Positions 1 to 11,799 of a stretch of 64,000 bases of DNA are shown here, one piece after another. The notes below the pieces were generated by a model that ran no database searches, was not told where the DNA came from, and saw nothing but the letters and a program-made list of their open reading frames with translations. The translations under genes and the position numbers were made by a program. This stretch comes from Thysanoteuthis rhombus. Its lineage: Eukaryota; Mollusca; Cephalopoda; Oegopsida; Thysanoteuthidae. Position 1 is the first letter of the stretch; every line of letters starts with the position of its first letter. The DNA lies in the NCBI GenBank assembly GCA_963457665.1, contig OY735215.1:37900325-37964324 (forward strand), in the 5' to 3' direction.

Positions 1-274
1 GTTGAAAGAAGGTGAAATAGTGAACGATGACTGTAATGGTATCATACTTCGGTGAAGTATTGCTTGAACATTATCAAAGTTTATATAGATAGGTACAAAT
101 AGATCTACACCTCCGTTTCTTTCATAAATTACATGTTTATGGTAATTGCTAAAAGTATCGAAATACTCTCCCAATAACTACTTTTGTTGATATTTTATAC
201 CCTATCGTATGTTTAAGATTATAGTTTTCTTTTTTCTTAGTATTTGTTTATTTTTTTCATTGAAATTATGCATA

Positions 275-721
275 TTTTCGAAAACAGTCTTACTAACCAT
301 TATATATATATACATATATGTGTAGTCTGGAAAGCTTTGCATCTTTAAACACTAACCACATTAAAAGAAAAAACTTATTGGTAATTCTTTTTGTGTCACT
401 TCAGTCATTTAATTCCTAACATCAGTTAACGTAATTTACGTAATTTTCTTCAGTGTTTTGGGGGTTTTATGTTAACAGTTACATCAACATGGCTCCCAAG
501 CAGTGTTGATCAAACACCACCTAACTTTCAGCTATGGTTTTAATGTATAGCTTACGTCACACACGTCGTTTGTTACTTTATACAGGGTACTATCATTATT
601 TACTGTACCTGGATGTTATTTTATACTGTACATCATTTTATTTCTCAAAACACTGGGCCTACTTACGTGAGTTACCCAAAAAAGAAAAACGTATTTATCG
701 ATGAAGGATCAGTAAATACAG

Positions 722-726
<5 letters not shown>
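275..726 (+). repeat. Dispersed repeat family A, copy 1
   Basis: This segment aligns by eye with two others in the window, near 40,660-41,500 and 62,460-63,165. Shared landmarks in order are a block reading AGCAGTGTTGATCAAAC, a block around TTTTAATGTATAGCTTA, a block around TTATTTTATACTGTACATCA, and an end block around CGATGAAGGATCAGTAAATA. The copy stops in a long (AT)n, whereas copies 2 and 3 continue for about 400 bp past this point. No coding potential is conserved between copies. It is an unclassified interspersed repeat; strand is arbitrary. Confidence 0.6.
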
Positions 727-813
<87 letters not shown>

Positions 814-814
814 A
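727..814. repeat. (AT)n microsatellite
   Basis: About 40 AT units in an almost perfect run, placed exactly where family A copy 1 ends. Confidence 0.95.
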
Positions 815-960
815 TTTGTTTGGTTGTAGTTACAAGCGGCGTATTTGTTAATATGAAAAGACACAAACATTTGATTGGCACTGCAACCGGTCACATGACC
901 TTGCTCAATCTCCAGACGTAACTGCTCGAAGTTGATTGTCTTCAGCGCTGAACCTAAAGC

Positions 961-1245
961 CATCGGATTAAGAATGGATTAAGAGCAAGGACTTGTGACC
1001 TTTGAGCCTCTTCAAATACAATATGGTGACGAACAGCTTTGAGAATTGTATCCGACAGACAGCGCTCTTTGGCAGCGATCGCGAGTGACGTCAGAGTTGT
1101 CATGACAGCACAATTAAAAGTTGTTTGCCGCCGTTCGTGGAGGGTTCGTGGCGGCTTATGTGTGATTAACACGGGAATATCATCGTGTGAAAAGTGAGCG
1201 AAGCGTGTAGAGATAATAAAATTTTCTCCGGATAAACGCAACCAC
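961..1245 (-). other. Open minus-strand frame, possible coding or transposon fragment
   Basis: Roughly 95 codons without a stop on the minus strand in a locally GC- and CpG-richer patch, unlike the AT-rich surroundings. The predicted peptide is of ordinary composition, with segments such as HKPPRTLHERRQTTFN and AAKERCLSDTILKAVRHH. I do not recognise a family. The frame continues upstream only into microsatellite, so no credible start is visible. It could be an exon, a decayed transposase piece, or chance. Confidence 0.25.
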
Positions 1246-1334
1246 CGAATAAGGATGGATAAGCCCAGTGCATCCATAAACATGCATAATACGTATATGT
1301 ATATACACATATATACACACACATACACAGACAT

Positions 1335-1336
1335 CA

Positions 1337-1370
<34 letters not shown>

Positions 1371-1390
1371 ATGTGTGTGTGTGTGTGTGT

Positions 1391-1422
<32 letters not shown>

Positions 1423-1423
1423 G
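1335..1423. repeat. Compound (AT)n(TG)n(TA)n microsatellite
   Basis: An AT run passes into two TG runs separated by TATG, then a long TA run. Confidence 0.9.
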
Positions 1424-1499
1424 GATGTCTGTGTATGTTTGTGTAAATATGTATATATACATATACATGTGTTTGTGTGTCAGTTGAGAAAAAAATCTC

Positions 1500-3400
1500 A
1501 ATGAAAAACAAATTCTAACCCGAAATTTTTCATTATTACATCGATATCTTCTGATGCATTTCGACGTTTGCCAACAATCCTTTTCAGCAGTACTGAGAAA
1601 ATTGTAGATTGTTTGTATATGTGTACATGAGAGTCAAGTTTGGTTTGAAATACAAAAAGGCCTATGAGAGGAAGGTCAGAGGGTGTTTATATCCGTGTCA
1701 ATGTTGAAATTGTCTTAGATAAGAATGGGCAGTAAGAGGAGGGTCATGATGGAATTGGTTAGTCCTCAGGTATGGTTTGTTTGATTATGTTTTTTTTATG
1801 ATGATGTGGTGTCTAGCATTTAATGGATAGAGTGTTGACACATGTTGGGCGGAGTGGAAGTATGAGCATAAATATATATTCATATATATATATATAATAT
1901 CAGCAATATGGTTATAGATGTGATAAGATGACGTGATGAAAGTTTACAATTGACAGAATGGTGACAGAAAATTATAATAAGTCTACGTAAAGCAAAGGTC
2001 AGGTGTGATGAGGTGATAGTGGATGCTATGATGTTGATAAGTTTAGATTAAAACTAGCTATCAGTAAAGAATTTTAGATGTACAAATCAACTTCAAATTA
2101 TCTCTTTCTAATTGACACTCTTTTCGAAACTCGTATGAAAGCGTTCCAATGAAATCTTTCGTAAGCTGAGACGATGTTATTGGAAGAAGCAATTACCATT
2201 TTTAAATGGAAAAAATTTGGGATGTTCCGCACTCGTAAGCTCGTATTAGATTTCCACTATAATTGCATTGAAATATTACTTAGAAAAATATTGTCTACAG
2301 GATGTTTTGAGCGTTATATATCCCAAGCCTAACAACTTTATATGAAAGCCCAGCAAGTGTCACGACATGTGCAAGTGCATGTCTAGGATAAAGATGAATT
2401 TCATCGTTAAATGCCATCTGCATCTCCATTAAATCTTTATATCAAAATGTTTGACAGGAAAGTACAGTTCCTGTGCAATAAATTTTAATTCATTTTGTAT
2501 TTTTTTCTTATGTGTGTGTGTGTGTGTAAAAAAAAAAAGCTGCTCCAAGCTGTTCAGGTTGTAATTTCAAGGATTAAAAAAAATCTGTAATGTCTTTTTA
2601 AATTATCTCCCAGTGTCCCTCGTTCTCGTTTACCCAAATTAAGAATGGATTAAGAAATCAATCACCTTGTTCTTTTGAAAATGTAAGGTAACGTAATGTT
2701 CACCGGAGCCCAAATCGACAATTACTCAAAAGAGTTTGGAGAAAGAGAGAAAAAGCAAGAATACAGAAATGCCATTAAAAAATATGGTTGATAATGCATT
2801 ATCTTGAAAAAAGGATGATATTTCTGCTACAATGTAAAATCAATAACGAACAGGCGGCATGCTGTGTAGGGGGCGATCAATTGAAAAAATGTAATCCATG
2901 AATGAGTTATTTCTCCGGTCCTTTGTCTGGTGATGATCACTAAATAGTCCAAATTTCCAGATAACAAGCGTGAATGTTGCCAGATACTTAGAGACCAATT
3001 TAGTATAATTTCACATCGTAAACGAACATTATCGTAGTGAAGGGGTTTAAAAAACAGAACGAAATTTTTTTTTGAGACATAATAAGGAGTAAACGTTTTA
3101 ATGTCCAGCCCTATTGCTCAATTGGTCAAGAAACTTATGTTGACAGTTTTGGTTGACGGTTTCCAATACGGTGCTGAGGGACCGGGGAAAATGAAAGTAA
3201 GCTAATAGATATGATTTACCAACCGTAAGATTTTCGAAGCTAAATCGGTAAGAACAGCTGGCATGAATAACCAGACACCCCAAAGCAAAGGGGTGGGAGT
3301 CTGAGTCTTACCAAGTGCTTATCTGACCCCCTACTCTATATTACCTGCCGTATACTGAGAATCTGAGTAGTTGCGGTATACAATTGCAATTAACATGGTA
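1500..3400. other. Non-repetitive AT-rich DNA, nothing recognised
   Basis: No frame of note on either strand and only a short (TG)n near 2,513. A 17-bp word, ATTAAGAATGGATTAAG, at 2,638-2,654 also occurs exactly at 967-983. Confidence 0.6.
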
Positions 3401-3424
3401 GAAATCAGCAGCAGCGGCCTTTTA

Positions 3425-3640
3425 GCACCTGTCGTTCCCAAAATTCGCTGGACCTCCCTATCATGGGTTTCACGGAGCCAATACTTTCTAAATTTGTCTT
3501 GTTCGTAACGCCATCTTATTTTTCACCGGACACAATTTTGCATATGATCACCAGGGTTCCAAGCTGTGGGTCTTAATGGCCATTGGGTGTCTGCAACAAC
3601 TTGACTGACCAACTTGTAGCCTGGTCTGGCATTGTTCTCT
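3425..3640 (-). mobile_element. RTE-type LINE 3' end fragment
   Basis: Reverse complement matches the 3' coding end of the plus-strand copy at 18,890-19,512: a stretch equivalent to the tract coding for K(I/M)DR....KYWL...HDREMW. Recognisable words read on the minus strand include AAGTATTGGCTCCGTGA and CCCATGATAGGGAGGTCC. It is 5' truncated with many substitutions and no open frame, so an old dead copy. Confidence 0.65.
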
Positions 3641-3649
3641 GCTTCTGCT

Positions 3650-5530
3650 GTCTAGTAGTACAACAGATTACATTTCATTAGGAGAGGAGATGGGCGCTGC
3701 CGAATAACTCTTTTTTACTCTGAAGATATCATGAAAGCAATATCCAACGTGTGACCCAAGGATCCTCAGGGTCATGGGACTCACAGACTGTTATTAATCA
3801 CATTTTGATTAGTTCTAAGCATATTTTGTATTCGTCTGAATTCCCCCAAAAAGGGGTCATTAAAATGTATAGCTTCTTTGTGATAGTTGTTCTCGTCTCA
3901 GTTCATCTTTTAAACGCGATTTTTAGCCCTCTCCAGGTTGGTATTGTTATTGGGGAGAGTTTGGAAAACCTATCCTCCCAGGATTCTGATCCCCTCCCAA
4001 TTTACGACAGTGATCTGTGAAAGACAATAAAGTGCAACGGCCGAAACGTTGTGTTCAAAAGATCAACCGAGATTAGGACAATCGTCCGAGAAATGCATTT
4101 GTAATGTTTTATTCCTTTAACTTGCATAACTGTCTGACAGATAAAGTTTTCTCTTTACTTGAATTCTCCTCATAAATAAATAAATATTTTTTTATTGATA
4201 TATTTTCCATCTTCAAATAGCATGGAATAATTATAAATGGCAAATGAAAAAAAATCACGTCTGTCAGATATTTATTCCAGATAAACCATTTCTAAAGTTG
4301 ACTAGCTTTCGAAAACATTACATTCATCCCAAGAGAGATCTGAACCTCAAAGGGACTTTTGAAAACTGGACACTGATTTTGTTGATCAACAACAATTAGC
4401 ATAACAAATCTTGTTTCAATATTTGAAAGATAAGTACAGGTTTTTTGATAATTTTTCTAAAAGAATACTTCTTCAAATCACCTTAAGGAGCTTAATTAAC
4501 TATGAAGATGATTTGGTAATTCCGTTGTTTGACACAGCCATCAGTTGAAATTTAATGTGAAATTCTCACAGTATTTTGTTTGATCTATGTACTTTGTAAG
4601 CATCCGATTTAATACAATGACATTGAAGGGGATCATGTATAAAAATAATGCTCATTTTATCTATGGGCTTTGTGTATACACTTATCTAGTTTCGAGGTTG
4701 GATCCAGGCAGACCACTCAAGATTTAGGTGGGTTTACTTTTTGAGAAACTTTTTCAAAACTTTGTGATATTCGTCAGTAGAAATGCTGTTGTTGAACTAT
4801 TCATAAAGTTTTGGGCGCCTGTACATTGACGGTTGGAGAACCGTTTTCAGATAGCCTCCTCCATCAGCTATGCTTTTGTGTGGATCAATAATTTTGAAGT
4901 CAGAATTATTAGCTAAATTTTGATCTGAAAATTCCATCATAGGTTGTGCGATCTTGGTGATTAATGGAGAAATATTTGATGAAGTTCATTGACAAGAATA
5001 AATGCTTATTCTCTCATAACATTATAGACTTACTGACTTACATACGTTGCAGAGGGGTCAATTAATCCACATATACGTATTAATATGTATTTATGAATAT
5101 TTTTTAGGTGATATAAATGCTTTTTTATCCTTAGGTTTGGAATGTATTGACATACCCGCGAATTAAGATGAATAGATAAGCCTGTAGTATGGCAGAGTTA
5201 TCACCAGAATTTTGATCTGATATTTTCACAGTATGATGTTTTATCTACGTAATTAATCGAGTTTTGATTTGATATCTTCACTATATGGTGTTCAGTGTAT
5301 GTAATTGATATTCAACACCGAATTAAGTGCATCAAATAGGATGGAGATTACGATGAAAAATAGATAATCGCTGAGTGAAATAAATACCTATTTTTTCCAT
5401 CATTATGCTGTAGGCTCACTGGCTTAACCACGTAAAGTTTGATAGCATCATTGGCAACTAAGACGGCTTGGCGTTATATAAGGGGAGCAGACAATCAGAC
5501 AAAACGGAAATAACATAATTTATAAAGTCA
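3650..5530. other. Unannotated AT-rich DNA with a hammerhead-like relic
   Basis: No convincing gene. The 89-codon plus-strand frame ending at 4,020 has no recognisable domain. At 4,014-4,055 the words CTGTGAA and CCGAAACGTTG are spaced like the conserved cores of hammerhead-type motifs of Penelope-like elements, with one base missing from the first core. The rest holds nothing I can identify. Confidence 0.4.
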
Positions 5531-5534
5531 CATT

Positions 5535-5536
5535 AT

Positions 5537-5609
<73 letters not shown>

Positions 5610-5625
5610 TATGTATATACATATA

Positions 5626-5678
<53 letters not shown>
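5535..5678. repeat. Compound (AC)n(TA)n microsatellite
   Basis: (AC)n of about 13 units followed by interrupted TA runs broken by ACAT and GTAT words. Confidence 0.9.
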
Positions 5679-5679
<1 letters not shown>

Positions 5680-5799
5680 CATGAAGTTAATTGTCTGTCC
5701 ATATGTGCAAACATATGAGAAATGTATAAAATTAACGAGAGTAACCTGCCATGATTTGAATGTCCAACCCAAAGATAGGAAAATGAGTGACCTATTCAT

Positions 5800-6960
5800 T
5801 ATACCACCAAGCTACTGTGTGAATATATGGTAAAATGAACTTGGAAATACCAAGTAAGGCAATTTCTTGAAATAGTATTCGCAATTATTCGAATACACTC
5901 ATAATTTGAAACTATTTGAAGTCTCATATATTTCTTCTTCTTTTTTTCAAAGTAAATTGATGCGTTAAAATCATTCATAACGACAGAAGCTAAATTTAAC
6001 ATCCTCTTTGAATTTTTATTTCATTTTAACAAGACTGCGATCTCTTTAAAGTTTAAAATGTCTCATCGCTTTGATTATTTTTTCCAAGTAGTAATTAATT
6101 TCATTATTGTTAGGATATTAATTTTATAGCAGAAAAATGAAAATAGAATGCTATAACATGATTTACAAGCGATGAGTGAGATATTAAATTGAAAGAAGAA
6201 AAGTCAAACCAGGCCTTGGGTGAGGATGCTATTAAAAACTGTCAGCCTAACTAACCGTCAACATATATTTCTTCAGTTTTCAAGTTGGTCTGGCTGGCTA
6301 TGTACGTATGTATATAAGAGAGTATTTATGCATGAGAGTATCATGTGCATAAGCCATACTAATGGAAGTAGAGGGCTGAACAATTTGAACTTTTACGCCT
6401 TATTATGTCGACAAAAATATTTTCGTTCATTTTGCAATGTAAGTTTATGCTGGATCGGTGCCTGACTTTGTGCCAGACAGCATCACGTTTCCTTATAAAT
6501 TTCACACTTTTTAATGATCACTGTCCTACAGAAGGTGAGAGAAATAACTCATTCATCGATCTCCTCTTTCCCCACTTTTTGACTGATCACCTGATTCCAA
6601 AAGACGTAAATGTTTCTACTAAGTGACTTATCGGATATGTTTTCTTGACTGTTTACACCACGATTCTTTCTAACGGATTTTTTTTCTTTTCACTCAGACC
6701 CATGTAAATGTTCTCTGCTATAAAAAAATCAGGTTAGCTTGCGTATACACGATCATTGTGGAGCTAGCAATGCCTGCCTCCGCCAGGTATCTAGTTCCAG
6801 ACAAGGCTGGGAACTTTTGCTCGTTTGTTATAAATCTTTGTGGCAAGAGGAGAAAAACTCCGCTGAAATTTAACAAAGCTCGCTAAAATCATGTAAAAAA
6901 GCTGCTCCCAAATGAGACCCAGACTTTTTCTATCAGCTGAATAAGAAATAATTAGACAGT
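5800..6960. other. Unannotated AT-rich DNA
   Basis: Short overlapping frames only (longest about 80 codons), with no recognisable motif. I see nothing supportable here. Confidence 0.6.
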
Positions 6961-6982
6961 CTGATTTCAACTCGCCTGGCAT

Positions 6983-7757
6983 TTCAATTTTTTTTCTTCT
7001 TCTTCTTCTTCTTCTTCTTTCTCTTCTTCTTCTTCTTCTTCTTCTTTTCTTTCTTCTTCTTCTTCTTCTTCTTCTTCTTCTTCTTCTTCTTCTTCTTCTT
7101 CTTCTTCTTCTTCTTCTTCTTCTTCTTCTTTCTTCTTCTTCTTCTTCTTCTTCTTCTTCTTCTTCTTCTTCTTCTTCTTCTTCTTCTTCTTCTTCTTCTT
7201 CTTCTTCTCTTCTTCTTCTTCTTCTTCTTCTTCTTCTTCTTCTTCTTCTTCTTCTTCTTCTTCTTCTTCTTCTTCTTCTTCTTCTTCTTCTTCTTCTTCT
7301 TCTTCTTCTTCTTCTTCTTCTTCTTCTTCTTCTTCTTCTTCTTCTTCTTCTTCTTCTTCTTCTTCTTCTTCTCTTCTTCTTCTTCTTCTTCTTCTTCTTC
7401 TTCTTCTTCTTCTTCTTCTTCTTCTTCTTCTTCTTCTTCTTCTTCTTCTTCTTCTTCTTCTTCTTCTTCTTCTTCTTCTTCTTCTTCTTCTTCTTCTTCT
7501 TCTTCTTCTTCTTCTTCTTCTTCTTCTTCTTCTTCTTCTTCTTCTTCTTCTTCTCTTCTTCTTCTTCTTCTTCTTCTTCTTCTTCTTCTTCTTCTTCTTC
7601 TTCTTCTTCTTCTTCTTCTTCTTCTTCTTCTTCTTCTCTTCTTCTTCTTCTTCTTCTTCTTCTTCTTCTTCTTCTTCTTCTTCTTCTTCTTCTTCTTCTT
7701 CTTCTTCTTCTTCTTCTTCTTCTTCTTCTTCTTCTTCTTCTTCTCCTCCTCCTCCTC
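6983..7757. repeat. Very long (CTT)n / (GAA)n tract
   Basis: About 770 bp of nearly pure TTC/CTT triplets on the plus strand, a polypurine (GAA)n on the other, ending in five CTC units and CAGCGG. Single-base interruptions near 7,018, 7,047, 7,130, 7,206, 7,370, 7,552 and 7,636 shift the phase. This is why translated frames show blocks of poly-E, poly-K and poly-R; these are artefacts and not proteins. (GAA)n tracts of this length are known to form triplexes and to be unstable. Confidence 0.97.
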
Positions 7758-7799
7758 CAGCGGACGCTGTAAGTAACAAAATTTTTTAAAAATGGGCAA

Positions 7800-8785
7800 A
7801 TTTCGCAAAATTTCACGTACAAGTTGACCTGTTGTTTGAATTTATTACTGAGATATTTGCTCGATATGCACTGGGTGAAGTCATTATTCTTACTTAGCAA
7901 AAGCCACGATTCACCTTGTGAGAAATCAACTGAAATAAGTATATAAATGGTCAGAAGCGAGGTGCATTGGATGACCAAAAAAGTTTCTTCTTTTTGGTTC
8001 TTAGGTGGAAGTGAGAGCGTTTGATTTTAACACACGTCATTAAAAAATATCGATTTTCATTGTATTACGACAGCTATCATATCAGCAATCGTTTTTATTG
8101 GTTTGTCCAGAATGTCCATCCTGTTTTCATCTTTGATTACAATAGGTACGTTTAGTTTTAACTGACTTTACTCAAAAAGATCATTTTTTATCGTCACATC
8201 TGTCATATCAGCGTGCATTCGATCAAACAATGTTTAAAAAAAAGTCGCATTTCTCTTTATTGATTCTAACATTTCGCTTGGACACACCATTCTTGAAAAG
8301 CATCATTGTCAGCCTTTTTAAGTCCATACCTGTACAACACCTTTTCCAATCTCATTCCACGACAAGCGTGATAGCACTTATCCATGACATGTCTCGTTGG
8401 CTAACTTTCCTACCCTGTCTCTTGATCATGTGTTTGGCTTTTTTTCTTACTGCGTTTACTGCCCCACGGGCACCACCAATCGGTTTGTGTTTTTATCCAC
8501 CTGTTTTCGCTCAACAAAAAAAAGCAAAAATATTGCTCGTTTTTCTTCCACTTTCACTGTTAAAGCAAATAAAATAAACATAAGTTAATTTTGACTATGG
8601 AGTAGGAATGCACGCTGATATGGAAACTGTCACAATACAATCGAACTTGATCCATTGTATTGAATTTAGTAGAAATCAAACATTTTGAATGCCACCAAGC
8701 AGGAACTGAACAAGCATTTAAGGGTATCTCGCTGAAAAGAGGCGCGAATTCGGTAAGTGTTATCAGGGCTGATATCAGAATTCAT
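7800..8785. other. Unannotated AT-rich DNA
   Basis: Contains a 115-codon plus-strand frame at 8,230-8,577 that is hydrophobic (LLIMCLAFFLTAFTAP) but shows no family signature or splice context that I trust. Nothing else recognised. Confidence 0.5.
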
Positions 8786-8995
8786 CATCCTCAGCTTTTT
8801 ATCTAATGTTGTACATAGACCTTCCCCGAGATTTGCCAGACCTCTCTATCGTGAGCCTTAAGGAGCCAATACTGAATTTGTGTAGTTCGTCTCTCCATCT
8901 CATATTTTACGGCAACACTTCTGCACAAGATCTCTTGGGATCCAAGTTTCGAGTCGTGATGTCCGACGGTTTTTAGACATTCGTGCAACATGGAC
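8786..8995 (-). mobile_element. RTE-type LINE 3' end fragment with CAT-repeat tail remnant
   Basis: Minus-strand reading matches the RTE 3' end at 19,300-19,512, including the codons for YWLL..HDREVW.I.GKVYVQ. A short CATCATC at 8,784 on the plus strand corresponds to the (GAT)n tail of the plus-strand copies, so the 3' junction is still visible. It is truncated after about 210 bp. Confidence 0.75.
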
Positions 8996-9744
8996 TTCAG
9001 AAAAACAAGTGTCACGTACAACAAACTCGTAGAAGACAAAATTAACGTGTTTAAATTTCATGTGAGGAAATTCATTATCTTAGTACGAAAGCATATTGGA
9101 AAGGCATGAATCCAATTTCCTCTATTCTTCCGATATCTAGACAAACAAAACTCGTCACTGCCGTGCCACAGCAATTGATGGGGGAATTAAGTGTGTGACT
9201 GAGATCAAAGATCAACCACTCTCCAATAGCTATCTTTCCAGCCCAGCAACTACGGGGGTGAGTTAGATACAACTGTTTTCAACCTTGACAGATGTCAGTT
9301 ATGCACGAAAAACATTGAAATGATCACGCACTATCCAGACATTTGAGACATGAATTCTGTCACGACAGAGATATTTTTCAGCGAACATATAAGAAAAAAA
9401 GCTTCTTTTTTTTCTTACTAACAATAAATGTTACTTTGAATTAGATCTGTTTTTAGAAAACGTTACCTGGTTAGACATGGCTTCAGGTAATATTGCGAGT
9501 AATACAATTAACACATTCAGCACCAAAGTTTTTTTTCCTCGTTGGCGTGTGTAGGCCAAGGATAGAACAATTGGGATTCCAGGAGACTAAATAGATTTGC
9601 TGAAAAGTAAGTATTGGTAGTAGTAGTTTGCTGAAGACAAAATAAAGACAAGGTACTAAGGGGGATTGGAAACATTGATTAAGATCGAGAAAAACCAATG
9701 CACCTTGCTGTGATACTATCATCAGCCTTTTCATTGTCTGTCGT

Positions 9745-9965
9745 TGGAAATAGACCTTCCCCAAGATTTGCCAGACCTAACATGGATCTCACACAGCCAA
9801 TGCTTTCTGAAATGGTCGAGTTTGTCACGCCATCTCATATTCTGCTGGGCTGGGTTTCACACGTGATCTCTGGGGGTCCACGCTGTGAGTCATTATATCC
9901 AGCAGCTATCTGCCATTATTGCAGCTTGACCAGCCCATTACCATTTTTTTTAGATAATGGAAGGC
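9745..9965 (-). mobile_element. RTE-type LINE 3' end fragment
   Basis: Same family and orientation as the copy 750 bp upstream. The plus strand reads CCTTCCCCAAGATTTGCCAG, nearly identical to the 8,819 copy, followed by the AGCCAATGCTTTCTGAA and CCACGCTGTGAG landmarks, and reaches farther 5' (CCAGCCCATTACCATT) than that copy. Several stops interrupt it. Confidence 0.75.
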
Positions 9966-10137
9966 AAATCAGATTGGTGGATTTTTACTGTTGTGGTATG
10001 ATCGATCTTTTGTAGGTGTTCCACATAAGACCTTGAGCCAGCCCAGACTAAGCCTAATAAATATCTGTACAAAAGCTGACCTTTCTCCTTTTGATATTAT
10101 CATTCAGTTTAAGGTGAGCCACTCCTTCGACCAAAAC

Positions 10138-10221
<84 letters not shown>

Positions 10222-10228
10222 GAGAGAC

Positions 10229-10261
<33 letters not shown>

Positions 10262-10272
10262 TAGATAGACAG
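10138..10272. repeat. Compound (AT)n(GA)n(CAGA)n(TAGA)n microsatellite
   Basis: Four simple-repeat types succeed one another without spacer: AT, GA, CAGA, then TAGA. Confidence 0.95.
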
Positions 10273-10384
10273 TACAAATTAGGCCTGCGATATAGCAAAA
10301 CATAATATCATATAAACCGATGTCTGATATGTGATTGATTTATTTCATATTTTAAGTTACTTTAATGTCGAGTTAGAAATATCG

Positions 10385-10465
10385 TAGAAGGTAGATTTGC
10401 CACACAAACATGTTTATGTTTCTGCCCTTTTGCAGCCTCTTCAGGCGACTGATTATGTATGTTCT
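10385..10465. repeat. Dispersed repeat family B, copy 1
   Basis: Shares with 23,657-23,740 the ordered words GTAGATT, CACACAAAC (ACACAAACT in the other), GTTTCTGCCCT, GCCTC and CAGGCGA. About 80 bp aligns with small gaps. It may be a SINE fragment, but no RNA polymerase III box is evident. Confidence 0.5.
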
Positions 10466-10481
10466 AGATTCCCGGACGATT

Positions 10482-10766
10482 CGATCTTAACCTTGATTTT
10501 TAGATTAAATTTATTGCCTACGTTTGTGTTACATCGACATGAGGGGAGTAGATAATGTTGATTAGATGTTTCTTTGAGTTCATACACTGAAGGTAATGTA
10601 ATCAGTTTTACCCGCACACTCATCATAAAAAAAACAACATTATCTAATCAACATTATCTACTTCCTCACGTGTCTAAGTAAATTAAAAACAATACAATCC
10701 GCCATGGTCATAGAGGACATTACCATAGGCGATAAATTCAATCTAAAAATCAAGATTAAGATCAAA
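10482..10766. repeat. Fold-back (long inverted repeat) element
   Basis: Left arm 10,482-10,570 and right arm about 10,640-10,766 are imperfect reverse complements. The outer pair is GATCTTAACCTTGATTTTTA with TCAAGATTAAGATC; the inner pair is GTAGATAATGTTGATTAGAT with ATCTAATCAACATTATCTAC. About 70 bp separates the arms. This architecture fits a MITE or foldback transposon. No open frame lies inside, and I could not define a target-site duplication. Confidence 0.7.
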
Positions 10767-10945
10767 ACATCCCTTAGAACACAATTCAGCATCCACTTAT
10801 AGATATTCCTACACTAAGTAACTTATAACCACCACCAAAACACACGCACTACCAAAAAAAAAGCAATAAAACAAAAGTAAAAACTCCCCCCGCCATAGCA
10901 ACACCCACAAGACTCTGCCCCAATTCCCCAAACAGGAATCAAAAA

Positions 10946-11037
10946 CTCTCTCTCTTCTCTCTCTCAATAAATATCTCTCTCTCTATATATATATATATAT
11001 CTATATATCTATCTATCTATATATATATATATATATT
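10946..11037. repeat. Compound (CT)n(TA)n(CTAT)n microsatellite
   Basis: CT runs pass into TA and CTAT units and end in a TA run. Confidence 0.9.
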
Positions 11038-11039
11038 AG

Positions 11040-11683
11040 CAAGCATCAGCCCTTCAACTTTTATGTTATGTGTTTAATATAAGAACAACCAAGAGTTGTT
11101 AGAGGCAAGGAATCGATGCAAATGTTACTGACATCAGAAGGCTTTGAATATAAATGCTTCATTAATGAATTCACGACGGAGAACAATTGAAAACAATTCA
11201 CTACAGAAATTTACTGAAAATCGGGGAGAGAGTTTCAATAGCCACCTATTATCATAAGCGTTCCTGACAGGATAAGTTTATAAACTAATTAATCCCCCGT
11301 GAAAAAACTCACGGACGTATTGGAATTCCTCTCACCGGGAGATTACGCAGTTGGAGCACGTTCGTTGTTGAGAAATGTTAATCAGCACAATCGCTACCTT
11401 CAAGTGGAAATGTCCATTGTTACGGATAGAGAGATAGAGAGAAAAAACCAATGTTAATTATATGAGTAAATATCTTGGTCTAACTTAAAAAAATAGAGTT
11501 GACTTTATTTTTCTATTAAATAAAAAGATAACAAGAACAATCCTCATGAAAATTATAGTTGTAAACAGGTATGTAAAATTCACTTTCCCTTATTTTGATT
11601 TGAACCCAAGTTTTAGATATTCACAAAACTTTATCATACTAATACGCACGTGCTTGTTTGATTCTAATAAATAAATACATTTA

Positions 11684-11685
<2 letters not shown>
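11040..11685. other. Unannotated DNA
   Basis: No frame or repeat recognised. Confidence 0.5.
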
Positions 11686-11688
<3 letters not shown>

Positions 11689-11755
<67 letters not shown>

Positions 11756-11790
11756 TAAAGGAAGAAAGAAAGAAAGAAAGAAAGAGAGAA
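11689..11790. repeat. (AT)n followed by (GAAA)n microsatellite
   Basis: About 31 AT units, then a short GAAG/GAAA run. Confidence 0.95.
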
Positions 11791-11799
11791 ATAATATAA

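Noticed and set aside
6791-7978. Frames of 270-395 residues made of poly-E, poly-K and poly-R
   Set aside because: Direct translation of the (GAA)n strand of a microsatellite in three frames; phase shifts from one-base interruptions explain the block changes.
8230-8577. 115-residue hydrophobic frame as a membrane protein
   Set aside because: T-rich DNA readily yields hydrophobic peptides; no splice sites, homology or codon bias to support it.
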